The notes: generated from the letters alone by a model not told the origin. Counted from the stretch's first letter, positions 7,893-16,392 are shown. The stretch is 64,000 nt of DNA from DATILI01 sp035476635 (GCA_035476635.1 DATILI010000180.1:1-64000), one strand, 5' to 3'. Translations and numbers: made by a program.

Positions 7893-8714
7893 TCAGGCGA
7901 CCAAGCTGAGCGTCGAGGCGCTTGCTTGGGCGAGGCCGCCGCTGGCGATCTGGTCGTATTGGCGCAGCATCAGGCTGGCCAGCATCTTCGCCAGATCGAT
8001 CTCAGGCGATGCCGTGTCGCCGTCGGCGGACGATGCCGATGACGTGCTGGTCGTGGCCGCTTCGTACGCCGAGTTGAGCTGCTGCACAAACGCATCCCCT
8101 TCGCTCTGGCTGACGCTGCCGTCGCCATCGGTATCGATAGCCTTGAACAGGGCCTGCACAGCTTCGGTGGATGCCGCGCTGGCAGCGCGTTCGGCGGCGG
8201 TGACGGTGCCGTCTTCGTTCGCGTCCATTGGGTCGTAATCAGCGCTGCTGCTGCTCGCGTTGCCCGGCGGTGGTGGCGGTCGCATGCCGCCGGGCCCGCC
8301 CATGGGGGGCTCGGATGGCCGGCCGGCATCGAACTCGGCCTGGCTCAGGCTGCCGTCGCCATCACTGTCGAGCTTGGTGAACATGTCGCTGTCGTCCTGC
8401 CCGCGCGATTGAGCGAATTCCATGGTCGAGGGTGGTGGCAGGATGCTGCGCATGCCTTCGGCCAACTCGTCGCTGTTCAGGCTGCCGTCGCCGTTGCCGT
8501 CCAGTTTGGCGAGCAACTCGCCGGCATCCGTGCTGCCGCTCACGCCGGTTTTCTTGGCCACGTCATCGAGCAGGCCCTGCAGCTCGGTGGTGTCGATGCC
8601 TCCGCTGGCGTCAACGTCCACTTTCTCGAACATTTTTTCCTGCATCTTGCCGCGCGCGGCCGCCATGCAGGACCAGGCGCTGCTTGCGCCGCCGATCGCA
8701 CCGATAGTCGTCAT
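7893..8714 (-). CDS. Calcium-binding protein with five EF-hand loops
   Basis: A 273-residue acidic protein with five canonical 12-residue EF-hand loops at residues 33-44, 72-83, 116-127, 164-175 and 194-205 (for example DGNGDGSLNSDE and DTDGDGSVSQSE). A proline/glycine linker at about 137-151 separates loops 3 and 4, and the C-terminus is Ser/Thr/Ala-rich. No clear Sec signal peptide is visible. Related multi-EF-hand proteins in beta- and gamma-proteobacteria (XopAW-like) are thought to bind calcium; whether this one is secreted is unknown. The ATG is preceded by AAGGAACC. It is divergent from a response regulator and sensor kinase, which suggests, without proving, a regulatory link. Confidence 0.85.
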   Translation of the reverse strand: MTTIGAIGGASSAWSCMAAARGKMQEKMFEKVDVDASGGIDTTELQGLLDDVAKKTGVSGSTDAGELLAKLDGNGDGSLNSDELAEGMRSILPPPSTMEFAQSRGQDDSDMFTKLDSDGDGSLSQAEFDAGRPSEPPMGGPGGMRPPPPPGNASSSSADYDPMDANEDGTVTAAERAASAASTEAVQALFKAIDTDGDGSVSQSEGDAFVQQLNSAYEAATTSTSSASSADGDTASPEIDLAKMLASLMLRQYDQIASGGLAQASASTLSLVA

Positions 8715-8927
8715 GATGGTTCCTTTTCACCCAGAGTTGCGAAACGCCGCGCTGTCCTGTGAAGACGGACTGCGGCTGGATCATTCTTCGTGTCTTGGGT
8801 AAATTGGCGTTGTCCACTTTGTACCGGGGCTGATACGCAGGAGCCGCGAAGCGGACGAATTGCGGGGCACAAGCGGCGCTGTTTGCGCTTTCGGGCGTGC
8901 CGGGCGCTCCCTAAACTCGCAAGCGAC

Positions 8928-9674
8928 GTGAACAAGCTTGCCCAAATCCTGGTTGTCGATGACGACGAGGAAATCACAACTCTTCTGTGCGGCTATCTAT
9001 CCCGCTATGGCCTGCAAGCCCATGCAGCGGGTTGCGCGCAATCCATGCGGCGGCTGATGGCTTCGCACCACATCGACCTGGTCGTGATGGACCTGATGCT
9101 GCCGGGTGTGGACGGGCTGGCGCTGGCGCGCGAGTTGCGCCAGGCCTCGCGCGTGCCCATCATCATGCTCACTGCGCGCACGGACCTTTATGACCGGATC
9201 ACGGGGCTGGAGTCCGGCGCGGACGACTATGTCGGCAAGCCATTCGAGCCACGCGAACTGGTGGCCCGCATCCAGACCGTACTGCGGCGTGTGCGCGGGA
9301 CGCATGAGGCGACGACCGGTGGCGCAGCGCATGCCGACGTGGTCTGCTTTGACGGGTGGTCGCTGCACCGCGAGGAACGACGCCTCACGTCGCCCCAGGG
9401 CATGGTGGTACAACTTTCCAATGCGGAATTTCGGCTGCTGTCGACGTTCTTGAAAATGCCGCGGCGCCTGTTCAGCCGGGACCAATTGATGGAGCTGGCG
9501 CGCGGCCGGGCCATGGATTCCTTCGAACGCAGCATCGACCTGCTGGTGTCGCGCCTGCGCCAGAAGCTGGCCGACGATCCGCGCGATCCCAGCATGATCA
9601 AGACCGTGCGCGGGGCGGGCTATCTGTTCGACGTGCGATCGGTCCAGGCGCAGTTGCCATGGCGCGGTTCTTGA
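8928..9674 (+). CDS. OmpR-family response regulator
   Basis: A 248-residue two-domain regulator. The receiver domain has the acidic pocket VVDDDEE (residues 9-15), phospho-acceptor Asp55 (VVMDLMLPG) and the conserved Lys in YVGKPFEPREL. The C-terminal winged helix (about residues 145-240) has FRLLSTFLK, SRDQLMELARGR, SIDLLVSRLRQKL and KTVRGAGYLF. I chose GTG at 8928 (MNKLAQILVVDDDEE) because the receiver fold begins there; the open frame continues upstream but that leader is not conserved. The next gene, its sensor kinase, overlaps the end by 16 bp, so the pair is translationally coupled. Confidence 0.92.
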   Translation: MNKLAQILVVDDDEEITTLLCGYLSRYGLQAHAAGCAQSMRRLMASHHIDLVVMDLMLPGVDGLALARELRQASRVPIIMLTARTDLYDRITGLESGADDYVGKPFEPRELVARIQTVLRRVRGTHEATTGGAAHADVVCFDGWSLHREERRLTSPQGMVVQLSNAEFRLLSTFLKMPRRLFSRDQLMELARGRAMDSFERSIDLLVSRLRQKLADDPRDPSMIKTVRGAGYLFDVRSVQAQLPWRGS

Positions 9675-10798
9675 TACTGAAATCGGCCCGGCTCGCGGCG
9701 CGCCTGGGAGGCTGGCTGCCCGGCACGCTGTTTGGGCGGCTGGCGCTGCTGCTGTTCGTGGCGGTGCTGGCGAGCCATGTGCTTGCCCTGACGCTCCTGT
9801 TCGAACTCGGGCCTGGTCCCGGACCGGGACCCTGGCCCGATGCGCAGGCCTGGGCCGGCGTGCATCCGCCCCCGCATCCGCCCCCGCATTTGGGTCCGCC
9901 TCCGCACCATTTTTTGCATCCTGGATTACTGCTGGACATCGGGGTGCGCCTGGCCGCGTTGATGCTCGCCGCGTGGATCGGCGCGCGCTGGCTGTCGGAG
10001 CCGATCAAGCGCCTGGCTGGCGCCGCCCGCGATCTGGGGCGCGACATCGACCATGCGCCGCTGCTGGAGGACGGCACGGTCGAGTGCCGTGAAGCGAGCC
10101 GGGTCTTCAACCAGATGCAGGCGCGGATTCGCCAGCAGCTTGACGAACGGGATCAGTTCGTGGCGGCCGTATCGCATGATTTGCGCACGCCCTTGACGCG
10201 CATGCGGCTGCGCATTGAGGGACTGCGCGACTTGGAGCAAAGGCAGCGCTTCGGGCAGGACATTCGCGAGATGGACGACATGATCCGCACCACGCTTGAT
10301 TACCTGCGCGGTGCGGCGCATCCCGAAGCGCTGGTACGGCTGGACTTGACGGCACTGGTCCACAGCATTGCCGACGACCAGCGCGCTTGCGGCCACGACA
10401 CAGCGGTGTCGGGCCGCGCCGCGCCGATGCAGGCGCAAGCTTCGGCGCTGCGCCGCTGTATCGGCAACCTCGTGGAGAACGCCATCCGCTATGGCGGCGG
10501 CGCCGAGATTCGCATGTTCGACGCGCCCGACCGGGTGCGCATCCAGGTCAGCGATTGCGGCCCGGGCCTGCCCGAGGCCGAGCTGGTCAAGGTGCTGGCG
10601 CCGTTCTATCGCGTTGAAGGCTCGCGCAATCGCAACCATGGCGGCGTGGGGCTGGGCCTGTCGATCGCGCACGACATCGCGCGCCAGCACGGTGGTTCGC
10701 TGGTCCTGCGCAATGGCGCGGCGTGGGGGTTGGTGGCAACCTTGACTTTGCCCCGCGCGGCCACACCCCAAGTTGTCAGCCGTTTGAAACCGGTGTGA
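9659..10798 (+). CDS. Sensor histidine kinase with His/Pro-rich periplasmic loop
   Basis: A 379-residue inner-membrane kinase, partner of the preceding regulator. Transmembrane helices are at about 24-49 and 91-110, with a short periplasmic loop (about 51-88) made of Gly-Pro repeats followed by a His/Pro segment holding His69, 73, 77, 83, 84 and 87. A HAMP-like linker follows (SEPIKRLAGAARDL), then the H-box VSHDLRTPLTRM with His173, an N-box NLVENAIRYGG, and G-boxes SDCGPGLP and GGVGLGLSIA. The loop composition suggests a metal ligand; EnvZ-like signalling is otherwise standard. The start is the ATG at 9659, inside the end of the regulator gene. Confidence 0.9.
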   Translation: MARFLILKSARLAARLGGWLPGTLFGRLALLLFVAVLASHVLALTLLFELGPGPGPGPWPDAQAWAGVHPPPHPPPHLGPPPHHFLHPGLLLDIGVRLAALMLAAWIGARWLSEPIKRLAGAARDLGRDIDHAPLLEDGTVECREASRVFNQMQARIRQQLDERDQFVAAVSHDLRTPLTRMRLRIEGLRDLEQRQRFGQDIREMDDMIRTTLDYLRGAAHPEALVRLDLTALVHSIADDQRACGHDTAVSGRAAPMQAQASALRRCIGNLVENAIRYGGGAEIRMFDAPDRVRIQVSDCGPGLPEAELVKVLAPFYRVEGSRNRNHGGVGLGLSIAHDIARQHGGSLVLRNGAAWGLVATLTLPRAATPQVVSRLKPV

Positions 10799-11018
10799 AG
10801 CGAAGCTGCCTCACGCCGTCGACCACGACTTCCTCGCCGAACATGGCAGCCGGGCGTACCCACAGGCCACGCTCGCCATACAACGCTCGGTAGAGGGTCA
10901 TGGGCTCCAGCGTTTCGCTGTGGCGCACGGTGTCGAGCACCTCGTAGAGGTTTCCCTTGTAGTGCCGGTACAGGCCCGGCCGTGTGGCGATGAGAGGGGG
11001 CAAAGGTGCATCGGACAT
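10776..11018 (-). CDS. DUF1653 family protein
   Basis: An 80-residue protein matching the small DUF1653 family: PGLYRHYKGNLYEVLDTVRHSETLEPMTLYRALYG... is the family core, followed by LWVRPAAMFGEEV. It is a small beta-rich, SH3-like domain of unknown function. The ATG at 11016-11018 is preferred to a TTG two codons upstream. Its 3' end overlaps the sensor kinase by 23 bp in convergent orientation. It is divergent from the rRNA methyltransferase with a 31-bp gap. Confidence 0.8.
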   Translation of the reverse strand: MSDAPLPPLIATRPGLYRHYKGNLYEVLDTVRHSETLEPMTLYRALYGERGLWVRPAAMFGEEVVVDGVRQLRFTPVSNG

Positions 11019-11049
11019 AGTCAATCAAGGGGAATGGGACAATACGGGC

Positions 11050-12321
11050 ATGCATCCTAAAGCCCTGCTCGACGCTTGTGCCGAACTCGTCAAGCTCACC
11101 CTGAAATTCGACCACCCCGCCGACGCGGTGGTTTCACGCTATTTCCGCGACAACCGAACGCTCGGGCCCCGCGAGCGTGCCACGCTGGCCGAAACGGTCT
11201 ATTCCGTGCTGCGCAAGAAGCTGCTGTTCGACCATATGGCGCCTTCCGGCAGCGGACCCAAGGAGCGGCGGCTTGCCATCCTCGGCTTTCACGGGCCGCG
11301 GGATTTTCTCAAGAGCGCCTTGAGCGACCAGGAAAAAAACTGGCTGGACCAGTGCGACCAGATCAAGCCAGCAGACCTGCTGGAGCGCCATCGCCACAAC
11401 TTGCCGGAGTGGCTCGTGCAGCCGCTGAAAACTCAACTCGGCGATGGATTCTGGCCGCTGGTCGAGGCCTTGAGCCAGAGCGCGCCGCTCGATCTGCGCG
11501 TCAATGCCCTCGCGGACAAGCGCACCGACGTGCAAAAAGAGCTGGCCGCCGCGGGCATCAAGGCGGTGGCAACGCCGTACTCGCCCTGGGGCCTGCGCAT
11601 CGAGGGCAAGCCCGCGCTGAACAAGGTCGACGCATTCACGCGCGGCGCCATCGAGGTGCAGGACGAAGGCTCGCAACTGCTGGCCTTGCTGCTGGACGCC
11701 AAGCGCGGCGAGATGGTGGTGGATTTCTGTGCGGGCGCGGGCGGCAAGACGCTGGCCATCGGTGCCACGATGCGCAATACCGGGCGACTTTATGCCTTCG
11801 ACACGTCCGGCCACCGGCTCGAAGCCTTGAAGCCGCGGCTGGCGCGCAGCGGCCTGTCCAATGTGCATCCGGCGGCAATTGCGCACGAACGCGACGAGCG
11901 CATCAAGCGGCTGGCCGGCAAGATTGACCGGGTGCTGGTTGATGCGCCGTGTTCCGGCCTGGGCACGCTGCGCCGCAACCCGGATTTGAAATGGCGGCAA
12001 TCGCCGCAGTCGATCGCGGAGTTGACAGCCAAGCAGACAGCGATCTTGCAAAGCGCGGCGCGCCTGCTGAAACCCGGCGGGCGCCTGGTGTATGCGACCT
12101 GCAGCGTGTTGCCCGAGGAGAACGAGGCCATTGCGCAGGCCTTTTCGGAGGCCAATAGAGAGTTCAGCCCACTGCGGCCGAGCGAAATCCTGTCCAATCT
12201 CAAGATCGCGGACGCGGCCAGCCTGTGCAGCGGCAGCGAAGGCGGGGCCGAATACTTGCGTTTGTGGCCGCACCGGCATGCGACAGACGGCTTCTTTGCA
12301 GCCGCCTGGAGCCGGAATTAG
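11050..12321 (+). CDS. RsmB-like 16S rRNA (cytosine-5) methyltransferase
   Basis: A 423-residue SAM-dependent m5C methyltransferase of the RsmB/Nop2/Sun family. An N-terminal NusB-like helical part (about 1-130) is followed by the Rossmann methyltransferase domain: SAM motif I DFCAGAGGKT (225-234), motif IV DAPCSGLG with Cys301, and motif VI YATCSVLPEEN with the likely catalytic nucleophile Cys351. RsmB methylates C967 of 16S rRNA; this target is inferred from the family. The usual fmt-rsmB linkage is not seen here, so a paralogue acting on another rRNA or tRNA cytosine is possible. Confidence 0.85.
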   Translation: MHPKALLDACAELVKLTLKFDHPADAVVSRYFRDNRTLGPRERATLAETVYSVLRKKLLFDHMAPSGSGPKERRLAILGFHGPRDFLKSALSDQEKNWLDQCDQIKPADLLERHRHNLPEWLVQPLKTQLGDGFWPLVEALSQSAPLDLRVNALADKRTDVQKELAAAGIKAVATPYSPWGLRIEGKPALNKVDAFTRGAIEVQDEGSQLLALLLDAKRGEMVVDFCAGAGGKTLAIGATMRNTGRLYAFDTSGHRLEALKPRLARSGLSNVHPAAIAHERDERIKRLAGKIDRVLVDAPCSGLGTLRRNPDLKWRQSPQSIAELTAKQTAILQSAARLLKPGGRLVYATCSVLPEENEAIAQAFSEANREFSPLRPSEILSNLKIADAASLCSGSEGGAEYLRLWPHRHATDGFFAAAWSRN

Positions 12322-12473
12322 TGTCAAGGAAGCGCTATTTACTGACAAAGAACAGGCAATCCCTGTGGGTATCAACAGGTGTTTTTCAGGGGGGGCCCTT
12401 TAAAATACAGGCAAAGCACAAAAATACCCTCAACCAAACTGGTCCCGACCGACCCGAGAGAGACTGATCCTTT

Positions 12474-13688
12474 ATGTTGTTACCTGATTGGGCTGTACTG
12501 AATGCAGCCGTTGACTGGCTCGCGAACGGCCTGTTGAATTTGTCCTGGTGGCAGATCGTGTTGTACGCGCTGGTCACCACCCACATCACGATTGCCAGCG
12601 TCACGATCTATCTGCACCGCCACCAGGCGCACCGTGCGATGGACTTGCACGCCATCCCCTCGCATTTTTTCCGCTTCTGGCTCTGGATCGGCACCGGTCA
12701 GGTCACCAAGGAGTGGGTTTCGATCCATCGCAAACACCACGCGAAGTGCGAGACGATCGACGACCCGCACAGCCCGCAGGCCCATGGCATCAAGAAGGTG
12801 TTCTGGCAAGGCGCCGAGCTGTACCGTGCCGAAGCCAAGAACCAGGAAACCATATCCAAGTACAGCCACGGTTGCCCGGATGACTGGATGGAGCGCAATT
12901 TGTATTCGCGCTACAGCTGGCAGGGTGTGGGCCTGATGATGATTCTGGATCTGGCACTGTTCGGCATGGCCGGCCTGGCTGTCTGGGCTGTGCAGATGGC
13001 CTGGATTCCGGTCACCGCTGCCGGCATCATCAACGGCATTGGCCACTACTGGGGCTATCGCAACTTCGAGGCGCCCGACGCCAGCACCAACATCTCGCCC
13101 TGGGGCGTGCTGATCGGCGGCGAAGAGCTGCACAACAACCACCACACCTATCCGACTTCGGCCAAGTTCTCGGTCAAGCCGTACGAGTTCGATATCGGCT
13201 GGGTCTATATCAGCCTGATGGAAAAACTGGGCCTGGCCAAGGTCAAGAAGACGCCACCCCGGCTGCAGCTGGGTGCCATTAAGCCGGTGGCCGATGAAAA
13301 GACACTGGAAGCGCTGATCGCCAACCGCTATGAAGTCATGGCCGGCTATGCGCGTGAAATGCGCCGTGCCTGCAAGGCCGAGATCGCCGTGCTCAAGGGC
13401 CGGCAAGGCGACTTGGCGGTGCTCAATGCAGCCAAGCGCTGGATGCATCGCGATGCGGAGAAGATTCCGGCAACGGCGCAACCGCAGTTGGCGCAAGCAC
13501 GCGCTGCGCACCCGGTGCTCGACAAGATGGTTGTGATGCGCGAGGAACTGCGCCAGATGTGGCTCAACACCTCGCAATCGCGTGAGCAACTGACGGCGGA
13601 CCTGCAAGCCTGGTGCCACCGGGCCGAGGAAAGCGGCATTGCTGCCCTCAGGGAATTCTCGATGAAGCTGCGCGCGGCGCACGCCTGA
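12474..13688 (+). CDS. Membrane fatty acid desaturase (acyl-CoA delta-9 type)
   Basis: A 404-residue integral-membrane di-iron desaturase. The three histidine boxes are clear: HRHQAH at 48-53, HRKHH at 85-89 and HNNHH at 220-224. Hydrophobic segments around 25-45, 60-76 and 152-190 would carry the four-helix membrane core. The C-terminal 140 residues form a long soluble helical tail rich in charged residues, longer than in minimal bacterial desaturases. It would introduce a double bond into saturated acyl chains for membrane-fluidity control. A strong intrinsic terminator follows at 13709-13748. Confidence 0.92.
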   Translation: MLLPDWAVLNAAVDWLANGLLNLSWWQIVLYALVTTHITIASVTIYLHRHQAHRAMDLHAIPSHFFRFWLWIGTGQVTKEWVSIHRKHHAKCETIDDPHSPQAHGIKKVFWQGAELYRAEAKNQETISKYSHGCPDDWMERNLYSRYSWQGVGLMMILDLALFGMAGLAVWAVQMAWIPVTAAGIINGIGHYWGYRNFEAPDASTNISPWGVLIGGEELHNNHHTYPTSAKFSVKPYEFDIGWVYISLMEKLGLAKVKKTPPRLQLGAIKPVADEKTLEALIANRYEVMAGYAREMRRACKAEIAVLKGRQGDLAVLNAAKRWMHRDAEKIPATAQPQLAQARAAHPVLDKMVVMREELRQMWLNTSQSREQLTADLQAWCHRAEESGIAALREFSMKLRAAHA

Positions 13689-14022
13689 GCCACTCCAAAG
13701 CATACTGAAGCCGCCTGGCCACTTGCGTGGCCAGGCGGCTTTTCTTTTGTGGCGCAGCCATGTGCCGGGTGCAGGCCAGCCGGCTTTGGGTACCGATGAA
13801 CGCACCTTCCAGCGTGACCCATTGATCGTGCGACGCCCGATAGGCTTGTCCTGCAGACAGGGTGCGGGCCAGTGTGCAAAGCGCGTCTGCGATGGCCTGC
13901 GGTGCGGGAACGACCCGCGCTTGCCCTTGCAGGCAGCGCAGTTCGCTTGCTGCCGGAAGCAGAACCATCAGGCTGCTGCCAGGGGAGAGCCGGTACTCTT
14001 CGTAAGGCTGTTCGGGAAACAT
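13648..14022 (-). CDS. Small DUF2917-like protein
   Basis: A 124-residue protein starting MFPEQPYEEYRLSPGSS with a GCGAGGT Shine-Dalgarno just upstream. The central pattern (a hydrophobic beta-rich stretch, then SAGQAYRASHDQWVTLEGA) resembles the cupin-like DUF2917 family, with a basic C-terminal tail. It is divergent from the MocR regulator at 14226. Its 3' end overlaps the desaturase by 41 bp and runs through the desaturase's terminator, so those bases serve both as an RNA hairpin on one strand and as codons on the other. The family assignment is tentative and the function unknown. Confidence 0.6.
   Translation of the reverse strand: MFPEQPYEEYRLSPGSSLMVLLPAASELRCLQGQARVVPAPQAIADALCTLARTLSAGQAYRASHDQWVTLEGAFIGTQSRLACTRHMAAPQKKSRLATQVARRLQYALEWLRRAPRAASSRIP
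13709..13748 (+). terminator. Strong Rho-independent terminator of the desaturase gene
   Basis: The 14-bp perfect stem AGCCGCCTGGCCAC / GTGGCCAGGCGGCT (13709-13722 and 13727-13740) has a TTGC tetraloop and is followed by TTTCTTTT. It lies 20 bp after the desaturase stop codon. Confidence 0.93.
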
Positions 14023-14225
14023 CGAAGACCTCGCTTTTGTGTGATGCTGGAGCTTCAAGCGTAGGCATGCCGAGTCGGCACGAACAGGCACAAGCGGGCT
14101 TGGCGCGGGCAGAGCAGACGCAATATCCAGCCGCTGTTGTGGTGTGTTTGGGCGCCTGCTGTATCTGTTGCGTAACAATGGCTTGCCGCATCATTGCTGT
14201 TTCCCTTTTCATGAGGTCCTTCGCC

Positions 14226-15713
14226 ATGCTTGCCGCCAGCGACCAGCCGCACCAGCCGCTCTACCGCCAGCTGGCAATGCACTACCAGGGGGCGATGGAG
14301 CGGGGCACTCTTGCCGCGGGTGTGCGCATGCCTTCCGTGCGCGAATTGATGCGCCGCCACGCGGTGAGCCTGTCCACCGCCCTGCAGGCCTTGCGCCACT
14401 TGGAGGAGATGGGCCACCTGCAGGCGCGGCCTCGCGTGGGCTACTTTGTCAGCGAGCCCGCCATCGCGGCGCTGGCCGCCGCGGCCGAGCCTGACCTGCG
14501 CATGCCGTTGCCGCTGGATGAGAACCAGTTCATCGGCATCAATGAGCGCATCTCAATGGTCCTGGAAAAGGGCCGGCTCGCGCAAGTCCGGGTCGATCTG
14601 GGCAGTGCCACACCGGCCGCCGGGCTGTTTGACACTGCCCTGATCAACCGCACCGCAGCCGCCTTGCTGCGCGAACAGCCTGATCTCCTGGTGGCGAACC
14701 GGCCGCTGCAGGCCACCCATCCGGATTTCCAGGCGGTGATGGCACGCCGTGCGCTGGATGCCGGCGTGCAGCTGGCACCACAGGACATCCTTGCGACATC
14801 GGGTAATTCGCAGGCGGTGAGCCTGGCGCTGGCTGCGTTGGCACAGCCGGGCGACATGGTGGCGGTTGAATCTCCCACCTATTACGGGTTGCTGCAGGCC
14901 ATCGAGGCGCAGAGCCTGCAGGCGCTTGAAATTCCCAGCAGCCCGCGCACCGGCATTTCGCTGGAGGCTCTGGAGCTGGCAATCCGGACGCAGCCCAGGC
15001 TCAAGGCCGCGGTGGTCATTCCGCACCTGCAAACGCCGCAAGGCGCCGTCATGCCCGACGCGAACAAGGAGGGTCTCGTGGCGCTATGCCGCGAGCACAA
15101 TCTGGCCGTGATCGAGGATGACTCCTATGGCGCGTTCGTCGAATCCGCGCAACCGCTCAAGCCCGTCAAGGCATGGGATACATCGGGACAGGTGATTTAC
15201 TGCGTGTCGATGAACAAGACGCTGGCGCCGGGTCTGCGCCAGGGTTGGATGAACGCGGGGCGTTGGCACGCCCGGGTCCAGATGCTCAAGTCCGCGCAGA
15301 CGCAAAGCACGCCGGCCTGGGGTCAACTGTTGGCGGCGCGCTGCATGGCAACGCCCGCATACGACCGGCATTTCCAGCGCATCAAGGCGCAGTTGCGCAG
15401 CCAGCGCGAACGCATGGCCCAGGCCATTGCAAAACACTTTCCCGCAGGCACCCGCCTGAGCTTGCCGCCCGGTGGCGTCAGTCTCTGGCTGGAGTTGCCC
15501 GAAGGGGTCTCTTCATCGGTCCTGTTCGAGCAGGCCCTGCAGCAAGGCATTCGTGTTTCGCCGGGACCGCTGTTTTCCAATACGGGGCGTTACGAGCGCT
15601 TCTTGCGACTCGTTTGCGGCATGCCGTTCTCACCAGAGGTGGAGTGGGCCTGCGGCGAGTTGGGGCGCCTGGCGCAGCGCTTGCAGGCCGGAAGCGAGCG
15701 GGCAAAAAGCTGA
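14226..15713 (+). CDS. MocR/PdxR-type GntR regulator with aminotransferase domain
   Basis: A 495-residue fusion of an N-terminal GntR winged helix (PLYRQLAMHYQGAM, MPSVRELMRRH, SLSTALQALRHLEEMG, residues about 10-75) with a class I PLP-dependent aminotransferase-like domain. The PLP-binding Lys is Lys331 in SMNKTLAPGLRQGW; SGNSQAVSLALAAL and IEDDSYGAF are further fold marks. MocR proteins usually sense a vitamin B6 vitamer or an amino acid and control a divergent gene, which here is the small DUF2917-like gene. An ATG five codons upstream is an alternative start; GAGGT upstream of 14226 favours the chosen one. Confidence 0.88.
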   Translation: MLAASDQPHQPLYRQLAMHYQGAMERGTLAAGVRMPSVRELMRRHAVSLSTALQALRHLEEMGHLQARPRVGYFVSEPAIAALAAAAEPDLRMPLPLDENQFIGINERISMVLEKGRLAQVRVDLGSATPAAGLFDTALINRTAAALLREQPDLLVANRPLQATHPDFQAVMARRALDAGVQLAPQDILATSGNSQAVSLALAALAQPGDMVAVESPTYYGLLQAIEAQSLQALEIPSSPRTGISLEALELAIRTQPRLKAAVVIPHLQTPQGAVMPDANKEGLVALCREHNLAVIEDDSYGAFVESAQPLKPVKAWDTSGQVIYCVSMNKTLAPGLRQGWMNAGRWHARVQMLKSAQTQSTPAWGQLLAARCMATPAYDRHFQRIKAQLRSQRERMAQAIAKHFPAGTRLSLPPGGVSLWLELPEGVSSSVLFEQALQQGIRVSPGPLFSNTGRYERFLRLVCGMPFSPEVEWACGELGRLAQRLQAGSERAKS

Positions 15714-15718
15714 AGCGC

Positions 15719-15746
15719 AAAAAAAAGCCCGGTTCGAAAACCGGGC
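15719..15746 (-). terminator. Intrinsic terminator of rpmB-rpmG
   Basis: The 8-bp stem GCCCGGTT / AACCGGGC (15727-15746) has a 4-nt loop and, read on the minus strand, is followed by eight T residues (15719-15726). It lies 24 bp after the rpmG stop. The MocR gene on the other strand ends just before it. Confidence 0.92.
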
Positions 15747-15770
15747 GTTCTTGCTGGAAACAGCGCCGAA

Positions 15771-15941
15771 TTACTTCAGCTTGATTTCCTTGTACTGCAC
15801 ATGCTTGCGAGCCTTGGGATCAAACTTCATGATCGCCATTTTCTCGGGCATGGTTTTCTTGTTCTTGTCGGTCGTGTAGAAGTGACCGGTGCCAGCTGTG
15901 GATTCCAGCTTGATTTTTTCGCGTCCGCCTTTTGTCGCCAT
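15771..15941 (-). CDS. rpmG: 50S ribosomal protein L33
   Basis: A 56-residue basic ribosomal protein reading MATKGGREKIKLESTAGTG..., with HFYTTDKNKKT and KMAIMKFDPKARKH, the full-length bacterial L33. It lacks the CxxC zinc pair, so it is the zinc-free form. It lies 23 bp downstream of rpmB in the standard rpmB-rpmG operon and is followed by an intrinsic terminator. Confidence 0.97.
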   Translation of the reverse strand: MATKGGREKIKLESTAGTGHFYTTDKNKKTMPEKMAIMKFDPKARKHVQYKEIKLK

Positions 15942-15964
15942 GATCGTACTCCAGTAGTGGGGGT

Positions 15965-16198
15965 TTAGGCTTGACCGCGTGCGCGCAAATCTGCGAGCAC
16001 GGCATCAATGCCGTTCTTGTCGATCAGGCGCAGGGCGGCGCTGGAAACGCGCAGGCGCACCCAACGGTTTTCGGTTTCGACCCAGAAACGACGGTATTGC
16101 AGGTTCGGCAGGAACCGGCGCTTGGTCTTGTTGTTTGCGTGGGAGACATTGTTGCCCACCATCGGGCCTTTGCCCGTAACTTCACATACGCGTGCCAT
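15965..16198 (-). CDS. rpmB: 50S ribosomal protein L28
   Basis: A 77-residue ribosomal protein, standard length, with the conserved opening MARVCEVTGKGPMVGNNVSH, then NNKTKRRFLPNLQ and RVSSAALRLIDKNGIDAVL. The start is the ATG at 16196-16198. It is the first gene of the rpmB-rpmG operon, with an approximately 165-nt leader if the promoter at 16372-16377 is used. Confidence 0.97.
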   Translation of the reverse strand: MARVCEVTGKGPMVGNNVSHANNKTKRRFLPNLQYRRFWVETENRWVRLRVSSAALRLIDKNGIDAVLADLRARGQA

Positions 16199-16330
16199 GA
16201 GGACACTCCGATACTTCTTCAACGGCTGTCACTGTCGTCCCGGCGGTGGAAATTTGCTTTCCGTGCCGGTCCTCGCTTCAGCCTCACCTCGCCAGGAAAG
16301 GGTGGCGGTAACCCGGATGCTTGGTCCAAA

Positions 16331-16377
16331 ACCACCTGAAAATTAGGTGGGCTGAATTCAGCAAAGCCTTGGATTAT
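16331..16377 (-). promoter_or_regulatory. Candidate rpmB-rpmG promoter and leader hairpin
   Basis: On the minus strand a perfect TATAAT -10 hexamer occupies 16372-16377; the -35 region (around 16395-16400) is weak. The predicted transcript would start near 16365 and soon form a 6-bp hairpin, CCACCT / AGGTGG (16331-16336 and 16344-16349). The local DNA is AT-rich against the surrounding sequence. The hairpin could be a regulatory or stabilising leader element. Confidence 0.55.
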
Positions 16378-16392
16378 AACGAATTTTCCGGC

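Noticed and set aside
8790..8927. N-terminal extension of the response regulator from an upstream ATG
   Set aside because: The extra 46 residues are rich in Arg and Cys and precede the receiver fold; GTG at 8928 gives the normal length.
15727..15746. GGTTCGAA-containing segment considered as a tRNA T-arm
   Set aside because: The flanking bases form a simple hairpin with a T-run on the minus strand; there is no acceptor stem or anticodon arm.
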